The position numbers and the translations under genes are program-made. The notes beneath the pieces were generated by a model that did no database searches, had not been told where the DNA came from, and saw only the letters and a list, made by a program, of their open reading frames with translations. Shown one piece after another: positions 1 to 8,617 of a DNA stretch of 49,966 nucleotides. The stretch is from Anaerolineae bacterium (GTDB lineage Bacteria; Chloroflexota; Anaerolineae; Aggregatilineales; UBA3940), in NCBI GenBank assembly GCA_016926255.1, contig JAFGOY010000016.1, forward strand, positions 1-49,966, in the 5' to 3' direction. Every line of letters starts with the position of its first letter. Positions within the stretch are counted from its first letter, which is position 1.

Positions 1-1089
1 GATGTGGCATTTTCCCCCGATGGGACTATGCTGGCGACCGAAGGGCGAGATAATTCAGCCAGATTGTGGGATGTAAGCACTGGGGAACTGCTGGATAGAC
101 TCGGGGTATTCTCGGGTGTGATTGGGGTGGCGTTTTCACCGGACGACTACCTGTATGTGGCAGATCAACGATTCAACAATATATTCATGATCGATCCAAT
201 CACTACTGAGACGATCTTGATACTTAATGGATTTCTGGGCATAGTCGACAATGCTGTCTTTTCTCCAAATGGTTCGCTTTTTCTCATTGCAAACTCGAAT
301 CTGGGCGAAGCGGCAATCACATTGATTAGCCTAGACGATGGGCAGGTTGTACTTGAACTGGAAGGATTCACTGAAGAGTCCATCACAAACGCAGACATTT
401 CGCCTGATGGGAATCTCGTTGCTGCTGGTACCACCGATAACGACAACGTTTATATTTGGGAGACCTCGACGGGAGAACTGATCAATACTCTCAAGGGGTA
501 CGGAGCGCCCTGGGTCAAGTTTTCACCAGATGGTGAGTGGCTGGCTTTCAACTCGTCGAGAGAAATCATCACGATCTGGGATATCGACACTCAGCAGCCT
601 GTCATCGAGCTTGATGGGCATACCAATCTAGGCCATTTGGATTTTTCGCCAGATGGTATGACACTCGCGGCGACAACTCTTGAACCTTCGGTCATTCTTA
701 TTGAGTTGCCAGACGGTGAGATCGTCCAGGAATTTGAACAGTCGGATATAATTACCGAACTCGCCTACTCATCTAACGGGGAATTCTTTGCTGTCGGACA
801 AATTGATGGAGCCATTGCTCTTTGGGACGCTGGCACGGGGCAGGTTTTTCGCATGTTGGATGGATACGGAGATACGATCAGTGATTTAGACTTCTCCCCC
901 GATGGTGAACTCCTCGCATCTACTTCTTTTGACGGAACCACTATCATCTGGAACATTACTTCCAAACAACCTGTGAAGACCCTGTCAGGGCATGACAATT
1001 ATGTAGTAAGTGTGGACTTCAACCCGGATGGAATGTTGTTGGCTACAGGATCGGGGGACGGCACGGTTATCCTCTGGCCGGTGCCCTAG
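1..1089 (+). CDS. WD40-repeat beta-propeller protein, 5' end outside window
   Basis: The reading frame is open from base 1 (codons GAT GTG GCA), inside a WD40 blade, so the true start lies upstream and the GTG at 4 is unlikely to be the start. About 361 residues are visible. Blades recur with the signature FSPDG followed by LWD, IWE, IWD, LWD or IWN, for example AFSPDGTMLATEGRD near the start and FNPDGMLLATGSGDGTV at the end. It ends at a TAG shortly after the last LWP blade. WD40 propellers are protein-interaction platforms; no enzymatic domain is visible in this part. The missing N-terminus could carry a kinase, signal peptide or effector domain, as is common in Chloroflexota. Base composition is somewhat AT-richer than the following genes. 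Family assignment is confident, role unknown. Confidence 0.9.
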   Translation, partial: DVAFSPDGTMLATEGRDNSARLWDVSTGELLDRLGVFSGVIGVAFSPDDYLYVADQRFNNIFMIDPITTETILILNGFLGIVDNAVFSPNGSLFLIANSNLGEAAITLISLDDGQVVLELEGFTEESITNADISPDGNLVAAGTTDNDNVYIWETSTGELINTLKGYGAPWVKFSPDGEWLAFNSSREIITIWDIDTQQPVIELDGHTNLGHLDFSPDGMTLAATTLEPSVILIELPDGEIVQEFEQSDIITELAYSSNGEFFAVGQIDGAIALWDAGTGQVFRMLDGYGDTISDLDFSPDGELLASTSFDGTTIIWNITSKQPVKTLSGHDNYVVSVDFNPDGMLLATGSGDGTVILWPVP

Positions 1090-1100
1090 TTAATCCTTCC

Positions 1101-1134
1101 CGAATCGGGTGTGACACTACCTGTCACCGATTCG
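1101..1134 (+). other. hairpin downstream of WD40 gene
   Basis: CGAATCGG and CCGATTCG pair, and GTGACA pairs with TGTCAC inside them, around the loop CTACC, leaving a two-base bulge on the left arm. It sits just after the WD40 stop codon. No T-run follows, so it could be an mRNA-stabilising or Rho-associated 3' end rather than an intrinsic terminator. Confidence 0.45.
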
Positions 1135-1183
1135 CTCTACAGTGTTGGTGTCGATTATTCACATCAGCAAAGGGGAATGAATC

Positions 1184-1615
1184 ATGGGAGCATCTGGCTG
1201 GTCTTATTTTGTGCCTTATCAGGAGGATGTCGCAAAGGCGCTGGAGGAGCTTCGCCAGCAGGAGTTCGAAGCGGGGCGTTACAATCGGCTTGACGAATAC
1301 TGGCCAGAGAAGCGGATGCCTGTGTCCATCGACGAGTTGATGGAATGGAACGAGACCGAGGGAACGCATTCCATCATCGATATCTTCTGGGGTGTGGCCG
1401 ACGAACCGGGCACGGACAATTTCGCTATGGCGACACCACTGTCAGCGGATGAGTTAATGGAATTCTTCGGCACCAAACAGCCTACCCACGAGATGATCGT
1501 CGAGCACGAAGACGAGGTGATGGACTATCGCAATCGATGGGAAGCAACCTATGTGATCGTGTATAAAGACGGTCAGCCGGACGAGATATTCTTTACCGGA
1601 TTCTCCGGCGACTGA
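1184..1615 (+). CDS. hypothetical protein, 143 aa
   Basis: ATG at 1184 is preceded by AGGGGA at a normal distance. The protein is small, acidic and soluble, with no signal peptide, membrane segment or cysteine. It begins MGASGWSYFVPYQ and contains RLDEYWPEKRMP and a conserved-looking C-terminal ATYVIVYKDGQPDEIFFTGFSGD region, which reads like a beta strand-turn-strand. I do not recognise a named domain. It is monocistronic, between the WD40 gene and a convergent SDR gene, with a hairpin terminator following. Real gene on the grounds of ribosome-binding site, codon usage and terminator; function unknown. Confidence 0.75.
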   Translation: MGASGWSYFVPYQEDVAKALEELRQQEFEAGRYNRLDEYWPEKRMPVSIDELMEWNETEGTHSIIDIFWGVADEPGTDNFAMATPLSADELMEFFGTKQPTHEMIVEHEDEVMDYRNRWEATYVIVYKDGQPDEIFFTGFSGD

Positions 1616-1634
1616 CATCTGGCAGGGATAATAC

Positions 1635-1670
1635 ATCACCCCGACTTTGTCTATCTGAGATCGGGGTGAT
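1635..1670. terminator. hairpin terminator between convergent genes
   Basis: ATCACCCCGA (1635-1644) and TCGGGGTGAT (1661-1670) form a perfect 10-bp stem with a 16-nt loop, in the 79-nt gap between the stop of the 143-aa gene and the stop of the convergent SDR gene. T-rich sequence on either side is short, so it may act in both directions but weakly. Confidence 0.6.
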
Positions 1671-1694
1671 TGTGATTCAACGAAACAATGCGAT

Positions 1695-2426
1695 CTAGAA
1701 CGGTGGCTCCGACATCGGGCGCATGCCGATCAGCAGGATGCGTGTCTTGGGCGGCTGGCTCGCCGCGAAGACAATCGCATCGGCGACGCTGTCCGCGTCG
1801 AGCATCTCGTCGAGGTAGGGTGCGCCTTCTTCGCGCCCCGTGCCGATGGCAAAATGCGTCCCGACGCCGCCCGGTGCGATGATCGATACCTTGACGTTCT
1901 TCTCCCGCACCTCGTTGTCGAGCGCCTGGCAGAACCCGACCTGGGCGAACTTGGTCGAGCAGTAGACCGCTTCGCCGCCGAAGCCGAACAGCCCGGCCTG
2001 TGACGACACGGTGATGATCGACCCGCTCTCGCGCTCGACCATTTCGGGCAGGAAGGCGGTCGTACACAGGAAGGTGCTGCGCATGTTGGTGTCCATCATC
2101 CAGTCGTAGTCTTCGATGGTGGTATGCAGCACGTCGGTGTAGCGGCCCACGCCCGCGTTGTTGACCAGGATGTCGATCTGCCCAAATTCGGCGAGGGCGG
2201 CCTTTTTCAGGCTGGCGACCGCCGCTTCGTCGGTGACATCGGTTGGGACCGCCAGCGCCCGCACGCCCAGCGCCTCGACTTCGGCCTTCACCGATAGGAG
2301 ATCATGTTCATTGCGGGCGGCCAGCACGATGTTGACGCCTTCTTTCGCCAGGGCAATCGCCGCCGCGTAGCCGATCCCCCGGCTCGCGCCGGTGACGACG
2401 GCGGTTTTACCTTTCAAGTCAGCCAT
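1695..2426 (-). CDS. SDR-family short-chain dehydrogenase/reductase
   Basis: A 243-aa classical short-chain dehydrogenase/reductase. Near the N-terminus is the Rossmann glycine motif TGASRGIG (about residues 13-20), then NNAG (about 89-92), a catalytic serine in ITVSSQAG (about 141), and YCSTK (about 155-159) supplying the YxxxK catalytic pair. Length is normal for the family. Start ATG at 2426 follows GGAGGAAG. An arginine just after the glycine motif and Arg38-type positioning in AARNE suggest NADP(H) preference; this is inference. Substrate cannot be read; the family includes ketoreductases and sugar or alcohol dehydrogenases. It is transcribed alone, divergent from the downstream propeller lipoprotein gene. 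Confidence 0.92.
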   Translation of the reverse strand: MADLKGKTAVVTGASRGIGYAAAIALAKEGVNIVLAARNEHDLLSVKAEVEALGVRALAVPTDVTDEAAVASLKKAALAEFGQIDILVNNAGVGRYTDVLHTTIEDYDWMMDTNMRSTFLCTTAFLPEMVERESGSIITVSSQAGLFGFGGEAVYCSTKFAQVGFCQALDNEVREKNVKVSIIAPGGVGTHFAIGTGREEGAPYLDEMLDADSVADAIVFAASQPPKTRILLIGMRPMSEPPF

Positions 2427-2583
2427 TTTTCTTCCTCCACTAAAGTGAATAGATTGGTGTATTGTTCAGCAGGTTCGACCCCCGATCCGGGTTTCCGTTG
2501 GGGGCGGTTTAGCGTATGATCGAAACCATCTCTTTGAGTGTACAGATAATCGCAGGGACAGACAATCGACGGGGAGGCTGATC

Positions 2584-3513
2584 ATGAAGAAACGGGTTCG
2601 AGGCATTTGCCCGGTAATCATCCTGCTGATTTTATTGACCGCCTGTGCTGCGGGTGAGAAACCCTACGAGTGTAACTGGGTGACCTACACCGAAGACGAC
2701 GGGCTGGTCGACAACTGGATTGCGTCGATAGCCTTTGAGGAGAGCGGCGCGGTGTGGGTCGGGACGTGGGGCGGGGGGATGTCGCGCTTCGACGGCGTCG
2801 AGAACTGGTTCAATACCACCTCCGGCGAAAACCTGCGCAGCAATTATGTCAAGGCACTGGCGGTAGATCAGGGGGGCGTGGTCTGGTTCGGCACGACGGC
2901 GGGCATTGGCCGCTACGATCCGAACAGCCAGCAGTGGGATCACTATGGCCGGTCGTCGGAGCTATCGGAGATCGTCGTCGGGCCGGATGGGGCGGTCTGG
3001 TTTGCGCAGTGGCTGGGTGAACTGGAAAGCTATGACGGCGCAGAATGGCACAGTCAGGAGCCGGGCGGCCTGCTGATGAGTGTCGATATCGCTGACAATG
3101 GTTCGATCTGGGTAGGGGTACATAATCAGGGTGTCGTCCATATCGATCAGGGCGGGAGCACACGCTACACAAAAGACGACGGCCTGCCGGGGGTGGTCGT
3201 GTACGATGTCGGCGTGGCACCCGATCAGACTGTGTGGGCGGCCACCGATGGCGGCGTGGCGCACTTCGACGGCGAAAAGTGGATAGCCTACACCGATGAT
3301 CTGGTCTACCCGGTCGCCTCGTCGGTGACCTTCACGCCCGACGGGGCGGTCTGGTTCGGGAGCCGGGGCGGTGTATCGCGCTTCGATGGCAAACACTGGA
3401 CGCTCTGGCCGATGGACGACGCCAACCGCGACGACTGGAACACGCCCATCGAAACGGCCCCCGATGGCAGCGTGTGGTTCGGGACGTGGAAGGGGTTGAT
3501 GCATTGTGAGTGA
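2584..3513 (+). CDS. lipoprotein with two-component-regulator-type beta-propeller repeats
   Basis: A 309-aa protein whose N-terminus MKKRVRGIC... has a hydrophobic stretch ending in the lipobox LLTAC (Cys at about residue 21), so it is predicted to be exported and lipid-anchored. The remainder is made of repeats with the pattern G(A/V)VW(F/V)G(T)..G(G)(V/M)SRFDG, about 40 residues apart, typical of the Reg_prop propeller found in periplasmic sensor regions of hybrid histidine kinases. Here the propeller is free-standing, with no kinase fused. ATG at 2584 follows GGGGAGG. Likely a surface binding or sensing protein; ligand unknown. Confidence 0.88.
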   Translation: MKKRVRGICPVIILLILLTACAAGEKPYECNWVTYTEDDGLVDNWIASIAFEESGAVWVGTWGGGMSRFDGVENWFNTTSGENLRSNYVKALAVDQGGVVWFGTTAGIGRYDPNSQQWDHYGRSSELSEIVVGPDGAVWFAQWLGELESYDGAEWHSQEPGGLLMSVDIADNGSIWVGVHNQGVVHIDQGGSTRYTKDDGLPGVVVYDVGVAPDQTVWAATDGGVAHFDGEKWIAYTDDLVYPVASSVTFTPDGAVWFGSRGGVSRFDGKHWTLWPMDDANRDDWNTPIETAPDGSVWFGTWKGLMHCE

Positions 3514-3561
3514 CGATACCTGTCACATTCCCATTGTAGGGTACGGGCACGGGAGGAAAAC

Positions 3562-5574
3562 ATGGGAACCTTTTTGAGCATTGCAGAACTATATGTGGGT
3601 GAAAGTGGTCATAAAAGACGCCGAGATCAGGTTATCACAACACTGAGCGAAGTTGTTGCTAAAGACACGCGTTTCGAAGCGGTCGATAATCCGGCGGATG
3701 CAGACCGCACGATATATATCGGGCCAGCCGACCGCTGGATCGTGGTTGCGGACACCTTTGCATCAAACCGCGATATTGCGCAGATGCTATCGGAGAAATT
3801 TGCCACTTCAGCACTTTCAACCGAAGTAGCAGATAGCGATGTTGCTTTCTATATGCTGTACGAGAATGGAAATCTAATCGATGAGTATAACAGCCGCCCC
3901 GGTATCTATGATGAAGAACCAGAAGAACGTTATGAAGAACTACGTGGTAAGCCAGAGTTGTGGGAACATCTGCTGCTGCCCGATTTCACAACGGATGACC
4001 TGCGTAAAGTCTGGGATTCCCGTCCGCTGTTTGCCGAAGATATTGTCTGGCAGACGGCAAAAATGATTGGCGGCAAGCCCTTCGATCATGAGCCGAATGC
4101 CTGCATCGAGCAATGTGCGCAGTTGTATTTCCGCTACACTGGGCAGCGTCCGCATGAACAAAAGGCAGAAGGCCCACCTAAATTCGAATTGAGCAGCTAT
4201 GGTATGCCCGAAGTAATGTCAGTTGGGGAGACAATGCTTTTACACGTTTCGGCCAATAACCAGGGCGACGCGTCGAAAGGATTGAGTATTGTCGTTCTGG
4301 GAAGTCTAGTCGATCAGGGGTGTGTACAGGCTGTTAAGGCCAGAATCAGCCATTGTGATACTAATCAAGAGTATCAATTCGAATCATTAACCACGCAGAT
4401 TGACGAACGCGAAGCGCAGATCAGGCGGATTTTACTTCCCGATTTCGAAATTCAAGTTGGCAGACCACGTGAAAATCTCACACAGGAAGAATACCACCTG
4501 TTCGGCATGACTGACTTCAGAACAAAACTCCACGAGGCGGTCAGCATCAATCTATCGGTTGAGGCGATCAAACCCGGAAGTGGTGAACTGTATGTGGTAT
4601 TTATTCCTTTCGCCAACCCGGAGTCTGGTCAGGCTGTATACCATACTGAGATGGAAATTTCCTCCACTCCTCGAAAGCCTTTGAAGTACGCCGAAAGAGG
4701 GGAACATTTTGAATCTGCACTGATGCGGGCACTGCGTGATATGGAAAGTGATCGGCAGTTCTTTGTGATGGCGATCTTTTCTGAACCAGCCGAAGTGGTG
4801 AACGAAGACGTAGCTTCGCTAATCGTCAAGTGGCATGAAGCCGTTGGGGGTGACCATCCGCTCATGGCCTCGATCTCGTCCGAAAGGCCGTCACTACCTG
4901 ACGAAAGGGCTGTATTGCCCGAAGAGCTAGCCCAGCTAATTTTGAATGCTGCCTCTTTGAGCGATCGCTGGAAAATCGATCCTGACTTCACGGATACTGA
5001 CCAGGAATTTGGTCCACCGATTGGCTCCGATCATGCTGGATACAGTTTTTATCGGCGAACGTTCTCAGCGGAAAAGAAAACTGCCCCGCATCTTATTCTG
5101 TGGGTCGATACACGGACAATCGACGACAAACTTTTGGAACGCTTGCGGGAATTAATTATCGTTTGGATGGACGATTTCGCACGGAAAGGCTGGCTGCTTC
5201 AGGCATATTGTACAGCATGGAGGGATGCCCCATGGATGATTGAATCAACACCCTACGAATTAGCCTGTGATATTCATGGACAGGTAACTACGACTATCGA
5301 CTGGTGCAGTAGATTCCTGCGGATTGTCTCAGAAAGGATATGGTTAGGGGCGGATCTGCTTGAGCGCATACCGGACCGTGATTTGCTAAAAAATATCGCC
5401 AGTGTTACCGAATTGGGGGATGCAGCCCGTACTGAGTTGAACCTAGGCAGTACTCTCAATCAGCTTGAAGAGGCCTTAGAAAATATCTTGCCAACAGGTG
5501 AGGACTGGGCGGAGGTAAAGAATCAATTACTCAGTGATCACAGCATAATGAGAAGGTTTATGAAGAGGCAGTAA
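3562..5574 (+). CDS. large hypothetical protein, 670 aa
   Basis: ATG at 3562 follows GGGAGG, 48 nt after the propeller lipoprotein stop, so the two may be cotranscribed. No signal peptide or membrane segment is visible, so it is probably cytosolic. The first 200 residues contain VADSDVAFYMLYENG, DEYNSRPGIYD and FAEDIVWQTAKMIGG. I recall this arrangement from uncharacterised bacterial proteins but cannot name it. The middle is a beta-rich region, then a helical C-terminal third with a possible leucine-rich coil (LNQLEEALENIL). Codon use and base composition are more AT-rich than flanking genes, suggesting different history. No catalytic motif recognised. Confidence 0.8.
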   Translation: MGTFLSIAELYVGESGHKRRRDQVITTLSEVVAKDTRFEAVDNPADADRTIYIGPADRWIVVADTFASNRDIAQMLSEKFATSALSTEVADSDVAFYMLYENGNLIDEYNSRPGIYDEEPEERYEELRGKPELWEHLLLPDFTTDDLRKVWDSRPLFAEDIVWQTAKMIGGKPFDHEPNACIEQCAQLYFRYTGQRPHEQKAEGPPKFELSSYGMPEVMSVGETMLLHVSANNQGDASKGLSIVVLGSLVDQGCVQAVKARISHCDTNQEYQFESLTTQIDEREAQIRRILLPDFEIQVGRPRENLTQEEYHLFGMTDFRTKLHEAVSINLSVEAIKPGSGELYVVFIPFANPESGQAVYHTEMEISSTPRKPLKYAERGEHFESALMRALRDMESDRQFFVMAIFSEPAEVVNEDVASLIVKWHEAVGGDHPLMASISSERPSLPDERAVLPEELAQLILNAASLSDRWKIDPDFTDTDQEFGPPIGSDHAGYSFYRRTFSAEKKTAPHLILWVDTRTIDDKLLERLRELIIVWMDDFARKGWLLQAYCTAWRDAPWMIESTPYELACDIHGQVTTTIDWCSRFLRIVSERIWLGADLLERIPDRDLLKNIASVTELGDAARTELNLGSTLNQLEEALENILPTGEDWAEVKNQLLSDHSIMRRFMKRQ

Positions 5575-5583
5575 GAGATCGTA

Positions 5584-5970
5584 TTATCTTATCTGATTCT
5601 CTCGCAGCCTGATCCGATAAACCACCCACACGACGTGGAATGCGGCGAAGATCGCGACGAAGAGCCAGCCTGCCGGGGGCGCATCGCCCATCAGGAGCGT
5701 TATCAGCATCCCGATGATCGCCGAGGCCGACCAGATGATCTTCAAATTGAGCATCCCCCGGAAGGCTTCGACTCCGGCGTTTCGGCCCAGCAGCGATTCG
5801 ACGCCAATCGCCATCAGCGCCGCGCCGACCAGCCGCGCGGTGAAGGGATCGACCGTCTGCCAGCCGAACAAGCGCATGGTCAGCACCGGGGCGATCAGCA
5901 GCGGGATGGCGAACAGGACATCCATCGCAAAATGGACGACGAACCAGCGGCGCAGGCTGTTGGGGATCAT
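5584..5970 (-). CDS. small integral membrane protein, four predicted TM helices
   Basis: A 128-aa protein, start ATG at 5970 after AGGAG. Four hydrophobic segments are visible: about residues 10-30 (VVHFAMDVLFAIPLLIAPVL), 45-60, 75-95 (IIWSASAIIGMLITLLMG) and 98-118 (AGWLFVAIFAAFHVVWVVY). The motif GALMAIGVESLLGRN after the second segment resembles small uncharacterised bacterial membrane proteins of four-helix type. It is convergent with the 670-aa gene (9-nt gap). No function can be assigned. Confidence 0.75.
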   Translation of the reverse strand: MIPNSLRRWFVVHFAMDVLFAIPLLIAPVLTMRLFGWQTVDPFTARLVGAALMAIGVESLLGRNAGVEAFRGMLNLKIIWSASAIIGMLITLLMGDAPPAGWLFVAIFAAFHVVWVVYRIRLRENQIR

Positions 5971-6064
5971 CGATGCTCCTGTCTTTTTTATATCGGGACG
6001 GTTGCTACCTTCCCCGTTTGATTCTACACTGTAGCTGACGAAATTTCAGATCGGGGGGAGTGCA

Positions 6065-6226
6065 ATGGCAAAAGAGAAAATGCAGAAGCTGCCGGACAAG
6101 AAAAAGAAGCCGGTGGAGAAAAAGAAACCGGCGGACAAGAAGAAAAAGCCGGCAACAACGTCAGGGCGTAAGAGCGACCGCAAGCGCAGCGAAAATAAAG
6201 TCGGGCGCAAGCAGAAGCCGGGTTAA
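6065..6226 (+). CDS. 53-aa lysine/proline-rich basic protein
   Basis: ATG at 6065 is preceded by a strong ribosome-binding site (GGGGGAG, about 6054-6060), and the frame ends at TAA 6224-6226. The 53 residues begin MAKEKMQKLPDKKKK. They contain three related runs of lysines followed by proline (DKKKKPVE, KKKPAD, KKKKPATT) and then an Arg/Lys/Ser tail. It has no hydrophobic core and should be disordered and highly positive, like histone-H1-type tails or small nucleic-acid- or ribosome-binding proteins. A clear intrinsic terminator follows 30 nt later, so this is a complete transcription unit. Function is inferred only from composition. Confidence 0.7.
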   Translation: MAKEKMQKLPDKKKKPVEKKKPADKKKKPATTSGRKSDRKRSENKVGRKQKPG

Positions 6227-6256
6227 TAGCCGGGCTGGTTTGATGAGACTTGAGAA

Positions 6257-6284
6257 GCCGGGGATTTCCCCCGGCGTTCTTTTT
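6257..6284 (+). terminator. intrinsic terminator of the lysine-rich small gene
   Basis: GCCGGGG and CCCCGGC pair around a short ATTTC loop and are followed by GTTCTTTTT on the plus strand. It lies between the 53-aa gene and the stop of the convergent PD40 gene. Confidence 0.85.
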
Positions 6285-6291
6285 ATATCTA

Positions 6292-8076
6292 CTATTGAAC
6301 CCAGGCCGGGTCGAGATCGTCACCGGGACTGTCGACGATGATCAGTGTGGCGTCGTCGCAAGTCAGCGCGCTGCTGACCAGGCAGTCGGACGGCACGAGG
6401 TAGAGATCGAAGTCGACGCGCTCGCCCCGGTCGGAGGCGAACATGATGTACTTCCCGTCTGGCGACCATACCGGCTGAATGTCGCTCGACTCGCTCCGGG
6501 TGATCTGAATCACGCTGCCCACGTCGCCGGTCGTGGCGTCGGCGGGCACGAAGGTAATCCACAGATCGTAATCGCCGAATACGTTCGAGATGAAGGCTAA
6601 CTGCGTCCCGTCCGGTGACCAGGCCGGATAGCTGTCGGCGGCGTCGGTGCCGGGCAGGATGGTCGCGCCTTCGCCGGTCGATGTGGCGATCCCGATTGCC
6701 GACTGCATGCCGGGCGAATCGGCGCTGGCGTAGGCGATCCGCGCGCCGTCGGGCGAATAAGTCGGGTCGAGGTCGTAGCGACCGGCGGTGATCGCCGAAA
6801 GGTTGTCCTCGCACGCGCCGGGGGTGGTCATGCAGGAGGTCGCAAACGTCAGCAGGTCGGCCCCGTTGACCGACTCGCGGGAGAAAACGACTCGCTGCCC
6901 GTCGGGCGACCATCCCGGCGAATGGTCGAGGGCGGTGGAGGTCGTCAACTGAATCTGGTTCGAGCCGTCGGCGTTCATCACGAACAGGTCGTCGTCGCCG
7001 TTGCGGTCGGAGACGAAGACGATCCGCGATCCATCCGGCGACCAGGCCGGAGACCGGTCGGCGGCATCGTTGATGGTCAGCGGGGTGACCTCGCCGCTGG
7101 CCCATTCGAAGACGTAGATATCGAAATCGCCGTCCCGGCTGGAAGCAAATGCAATCCGCCCCTGCATGTAAGGGAGCAGGGTGGGGGATGGCTCCGGAGG
7201 CGCGGTCGGCGCGGGGGGTTGGGTGATCGCCGGTGCTGCGACTTCGACCTGCGGTGTTTCCTCCGCTTCCGGTTCGCCGGTCGACGGTGTGGTCAGGTCG
7301 AGGTAATCGGGGACGAACAGCGCGGCGATGATCAGCGCGGTGACGCCCAGCAGGATCAGAACGGCGCGGCTACCCCAGCGCTTGACTTCCGGGCGCGTGG
7401 TTCCCTCCGGGGTCAGGCGGCCTTCCTGCACGGCCTGGAGAAGCTGCTGGGTGACCGGGCCGGGGGCGCGAAGCTGTCCCGCCGACGGGACGGTCGTATC
7501 GCTGACTTCCGCGCCAAGCTCCCTGACCCACTCCGCTTCGACGATCTCGCCCTCGACTGCGTTGTCGACTGCCGCGATGCGTTCCTCGCCCGCTTCCTCG
7601 TCTTCAGGCTCGTCGATGATCGGCGGCAGCCCGCCGGGTGAGGTCTCGAACCAGGGCAGATAATCCTCCGGCCTGGGCGCTCTGATCCCGCTGTCTTTGA
7701 TAGGAGGCACACCGGCCAGCGTATCCCAGTGGGGTGGACTGGCGGGCGGAACAGAGGACGGGCGGTGACGCCGCCGCGAATGTTGCTGGGCGTTCCTGAC
7801 CAGTTCGTCGAGCGACCGCTGGGAGATCGGCTCGAAGCGCCCGCTCTCGACTTCGATCATGGGTTGGACGTCGGGGGCTTCGTCGCCGCGTGCCTGGGCC
7901 TCGATCATCGCCTCGATCATGGCGATGGTTTCGTCGGTCAGCGGCCTCAACTCGCCGGTCGGGGTGATGAAGCGCGGCTCGAACTCTTCTTCCGGCTCGT
8001 CAGAAGGGAGAAGCGGCTCGATTGGCGGTGGCCTTCGACCACGCAGGCTGCGATGTTCGATCCATTCGTCAGACAT
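6292..8076 (-). CDS. TolB-like/PD40 beta-propeller membrane protein
   Basis: A 594-aa protein in three parts. The first ~230 residues are acidic, proline-rich and probably disordered and cytoplasmic. One hydrophobic segment follows (AVLILLGVTALIIAALFVP, about 235-253). After a proline/threonine linker comes an extracytoplasmic propeller of PD40/WD40-like blades from about residue 300 to the end. Blades repeat IAFASSRDGDFDIYV, PAWSPDGSRIVFVSDRNGDDDLFV and similar, as in TolB. No Tol-Pal partners are adjacent, so it is a TolB-fold protein rather than TolB itself. Start ATG at 8076 lacks a strong Shine-Dalgarno. The N-terminal tail could be a target of the kinase encoded elsewhere in the window, but that is speculation. 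Confidence 0.88.
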   Translation of the reverse strand: MSDEWIEHRSLRGRRPPPIEPLLPSDEPEEEFEPRFITPTGELRPLTDETIAMIEAMIEAQARGDEAPDVQPMIEVESGRFEPISQRSLDELVRNAQQHSRRRHRPSSVPPASPPHWDTLAGVPPIKDSGIRAPRPEDYLPWFETSPGGLPPIIDEPEDEEAGEERIAAVDNAVEGEIVEAEWVRELGAEVSDTTVPSAGQLRAPGPVTQQLLQAVQEGRLTPEGTTRPEVKRWGSRAVLILLGVTALIIAALFVPDYLDLTTPSTGEPEAEETPQVEVAAPAITQPPAPTAPPEPSPTLLPYMQGRIAFASSRDGDFDIYVFEWASGEVTPLTINDAADRSPAWSPDGSRIVFVSDRNGDDDLFVMNADGSNQIQLTTSTALDHSPGWSPDGQRVVFSRESVNGADLLTFATSCMTTPGACEDNLSAITAGRYDLDPTYSPDGARIAYASADSPGMQSAIGIATSTGEGATILPGTDAADSYPAWSPDGTQLAFISNVFGDYDLWITFVPADATTGDVGSVIQITRSESSDIQPVWSPDGKYIMFASDRGERVDFDLYLVPSDCLVSSALTCDDATLIIVDSPGDDLDPAWVQ

Positions 8077-8165
8077 GGTTACACTCGGTGCGCTGATGGC
8101 AAATCGGCAATCACTGACTGGTAACTAGTCTACCAGATGACCGGGGCTTGTGCATAGCCACCCTG

Positions 8166-8453
8166 CTACCGGCTCCGCCGAATCTCCCGGATGGTGGTCG
8201 GTGTGCCGAACAGCATTGTTAGTCCGATCAGGAAGCCCAGGTCGTACTGCGGCCCGACGTTGGTTGATTCGTACATCGACACGTTCGCGCCAAACAGATC
8301 GGCCAGCAGGGTGAAGGGAGCCAGCAGCCCGTGCCACATCCCGGTGAAGAACCCGGCGGGCATCTCCGCATCGAACCGCGAATCGGCCCCGGCCAGGCAG
8401 CCGGTAAGCAGCAGGCTAATCAGAATTAATCCCAGGATAAGCGGCTTCTTCAT
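8166..8453 (-). CDS. small lipoprotein, 95 aa
   Basis: The N-terminus MKKPLILGLILISLLLTGC is a classic lipoprotein signal with lipobox LLTGC (Cys19). The rest is short: a hydrophobic region with GMWHGLLAPFTLLADLFG (about 39-56), then YDLGFLIGLTMLFG (about 70-83) and a basic tail EIRRSR. This places it in the membrane with one or two further hydrophobic helices. The GxWHGxxxPxxLxxxLF arrangement looks conserved in small bacterial lipoproteins but I cannot name the family. It lies between the PD40 gene and tRNA-Arg, same strand as both. Confidence 0.8.
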   Translation of the reverse strand: MKKPLILGLILISLLLTGCLAGADSRFDAEMPAGFFTGMWHGLLAPFTLLADLFGANVSMYESTNVGPQYDLGFLIGLTMLFGTPTTIREIRRSR

Positions 8454-8473
8454 CGTCTCGACCCTTTCGTCCT

Positions 8474-8502
8474 ATAAACACAAACGCCCCACGAGGGGGC
8501 GT
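8474..8502 (-). terminator. terminator downstream of tRNA-Arg
   Basis: On the minus strand ACGCCCC and GGGGCGT pair around CTCGT, immediately after the tRNA 3' end, followed by TTGTGTTTAT. It ends the tRNA transcript and also precedes the small lipoprotein gene. Confidence 0.8.
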
Positions 8503-8503
8503 A

Positions 8504-8576
8504 TGCGCCAGACAGGATTCGAACCTGTAGCCTTTGGTTTCGTAGACCAACGCTCTATCCATTGAGCTACTGGCGC
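8504..8576 (-). tRNA. tRNA-Arg(ACG)
   Basis: The minus strand folds into a full cloverleaf: acceptor GCGCCAG/CTGGCGC (7 bp) with discriminator A; D arm starting GCTCAATGGATAGAGC; anticodon stem TTGGT/ACCAA enclosing loop CTACGAA, anticodon ACG; T arm with GGTTCGAATCC. Anticodon ACG is normally deaminated to ICG and reads CGU, CGC and CGA. The 3' CCA is not encoded (TAC follows), so it must be added by a nucleotidyltransferase. Single gene with its own promoter and terminator. Confidence 0.97.
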
Positions 8577-8588
8577 GTCAGTGGGCAC

Positions 8589-8617
8589 AGTATACCGCGC
8601 GCGCTATTTTTGGGCAA
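8589..8617 (-). promoter_or_regulatory. promoter of tRNA-Arg
   Basis: On the minus strand TTGCCC (8612-8617) and TATACT (8589-8594) are separated by exactly 17 bp, placing the start point near 8582, just before the tRNA 5' end at 8576. The -35 box abuts the T-run of the preceding terminator. Confidence 0.75.
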
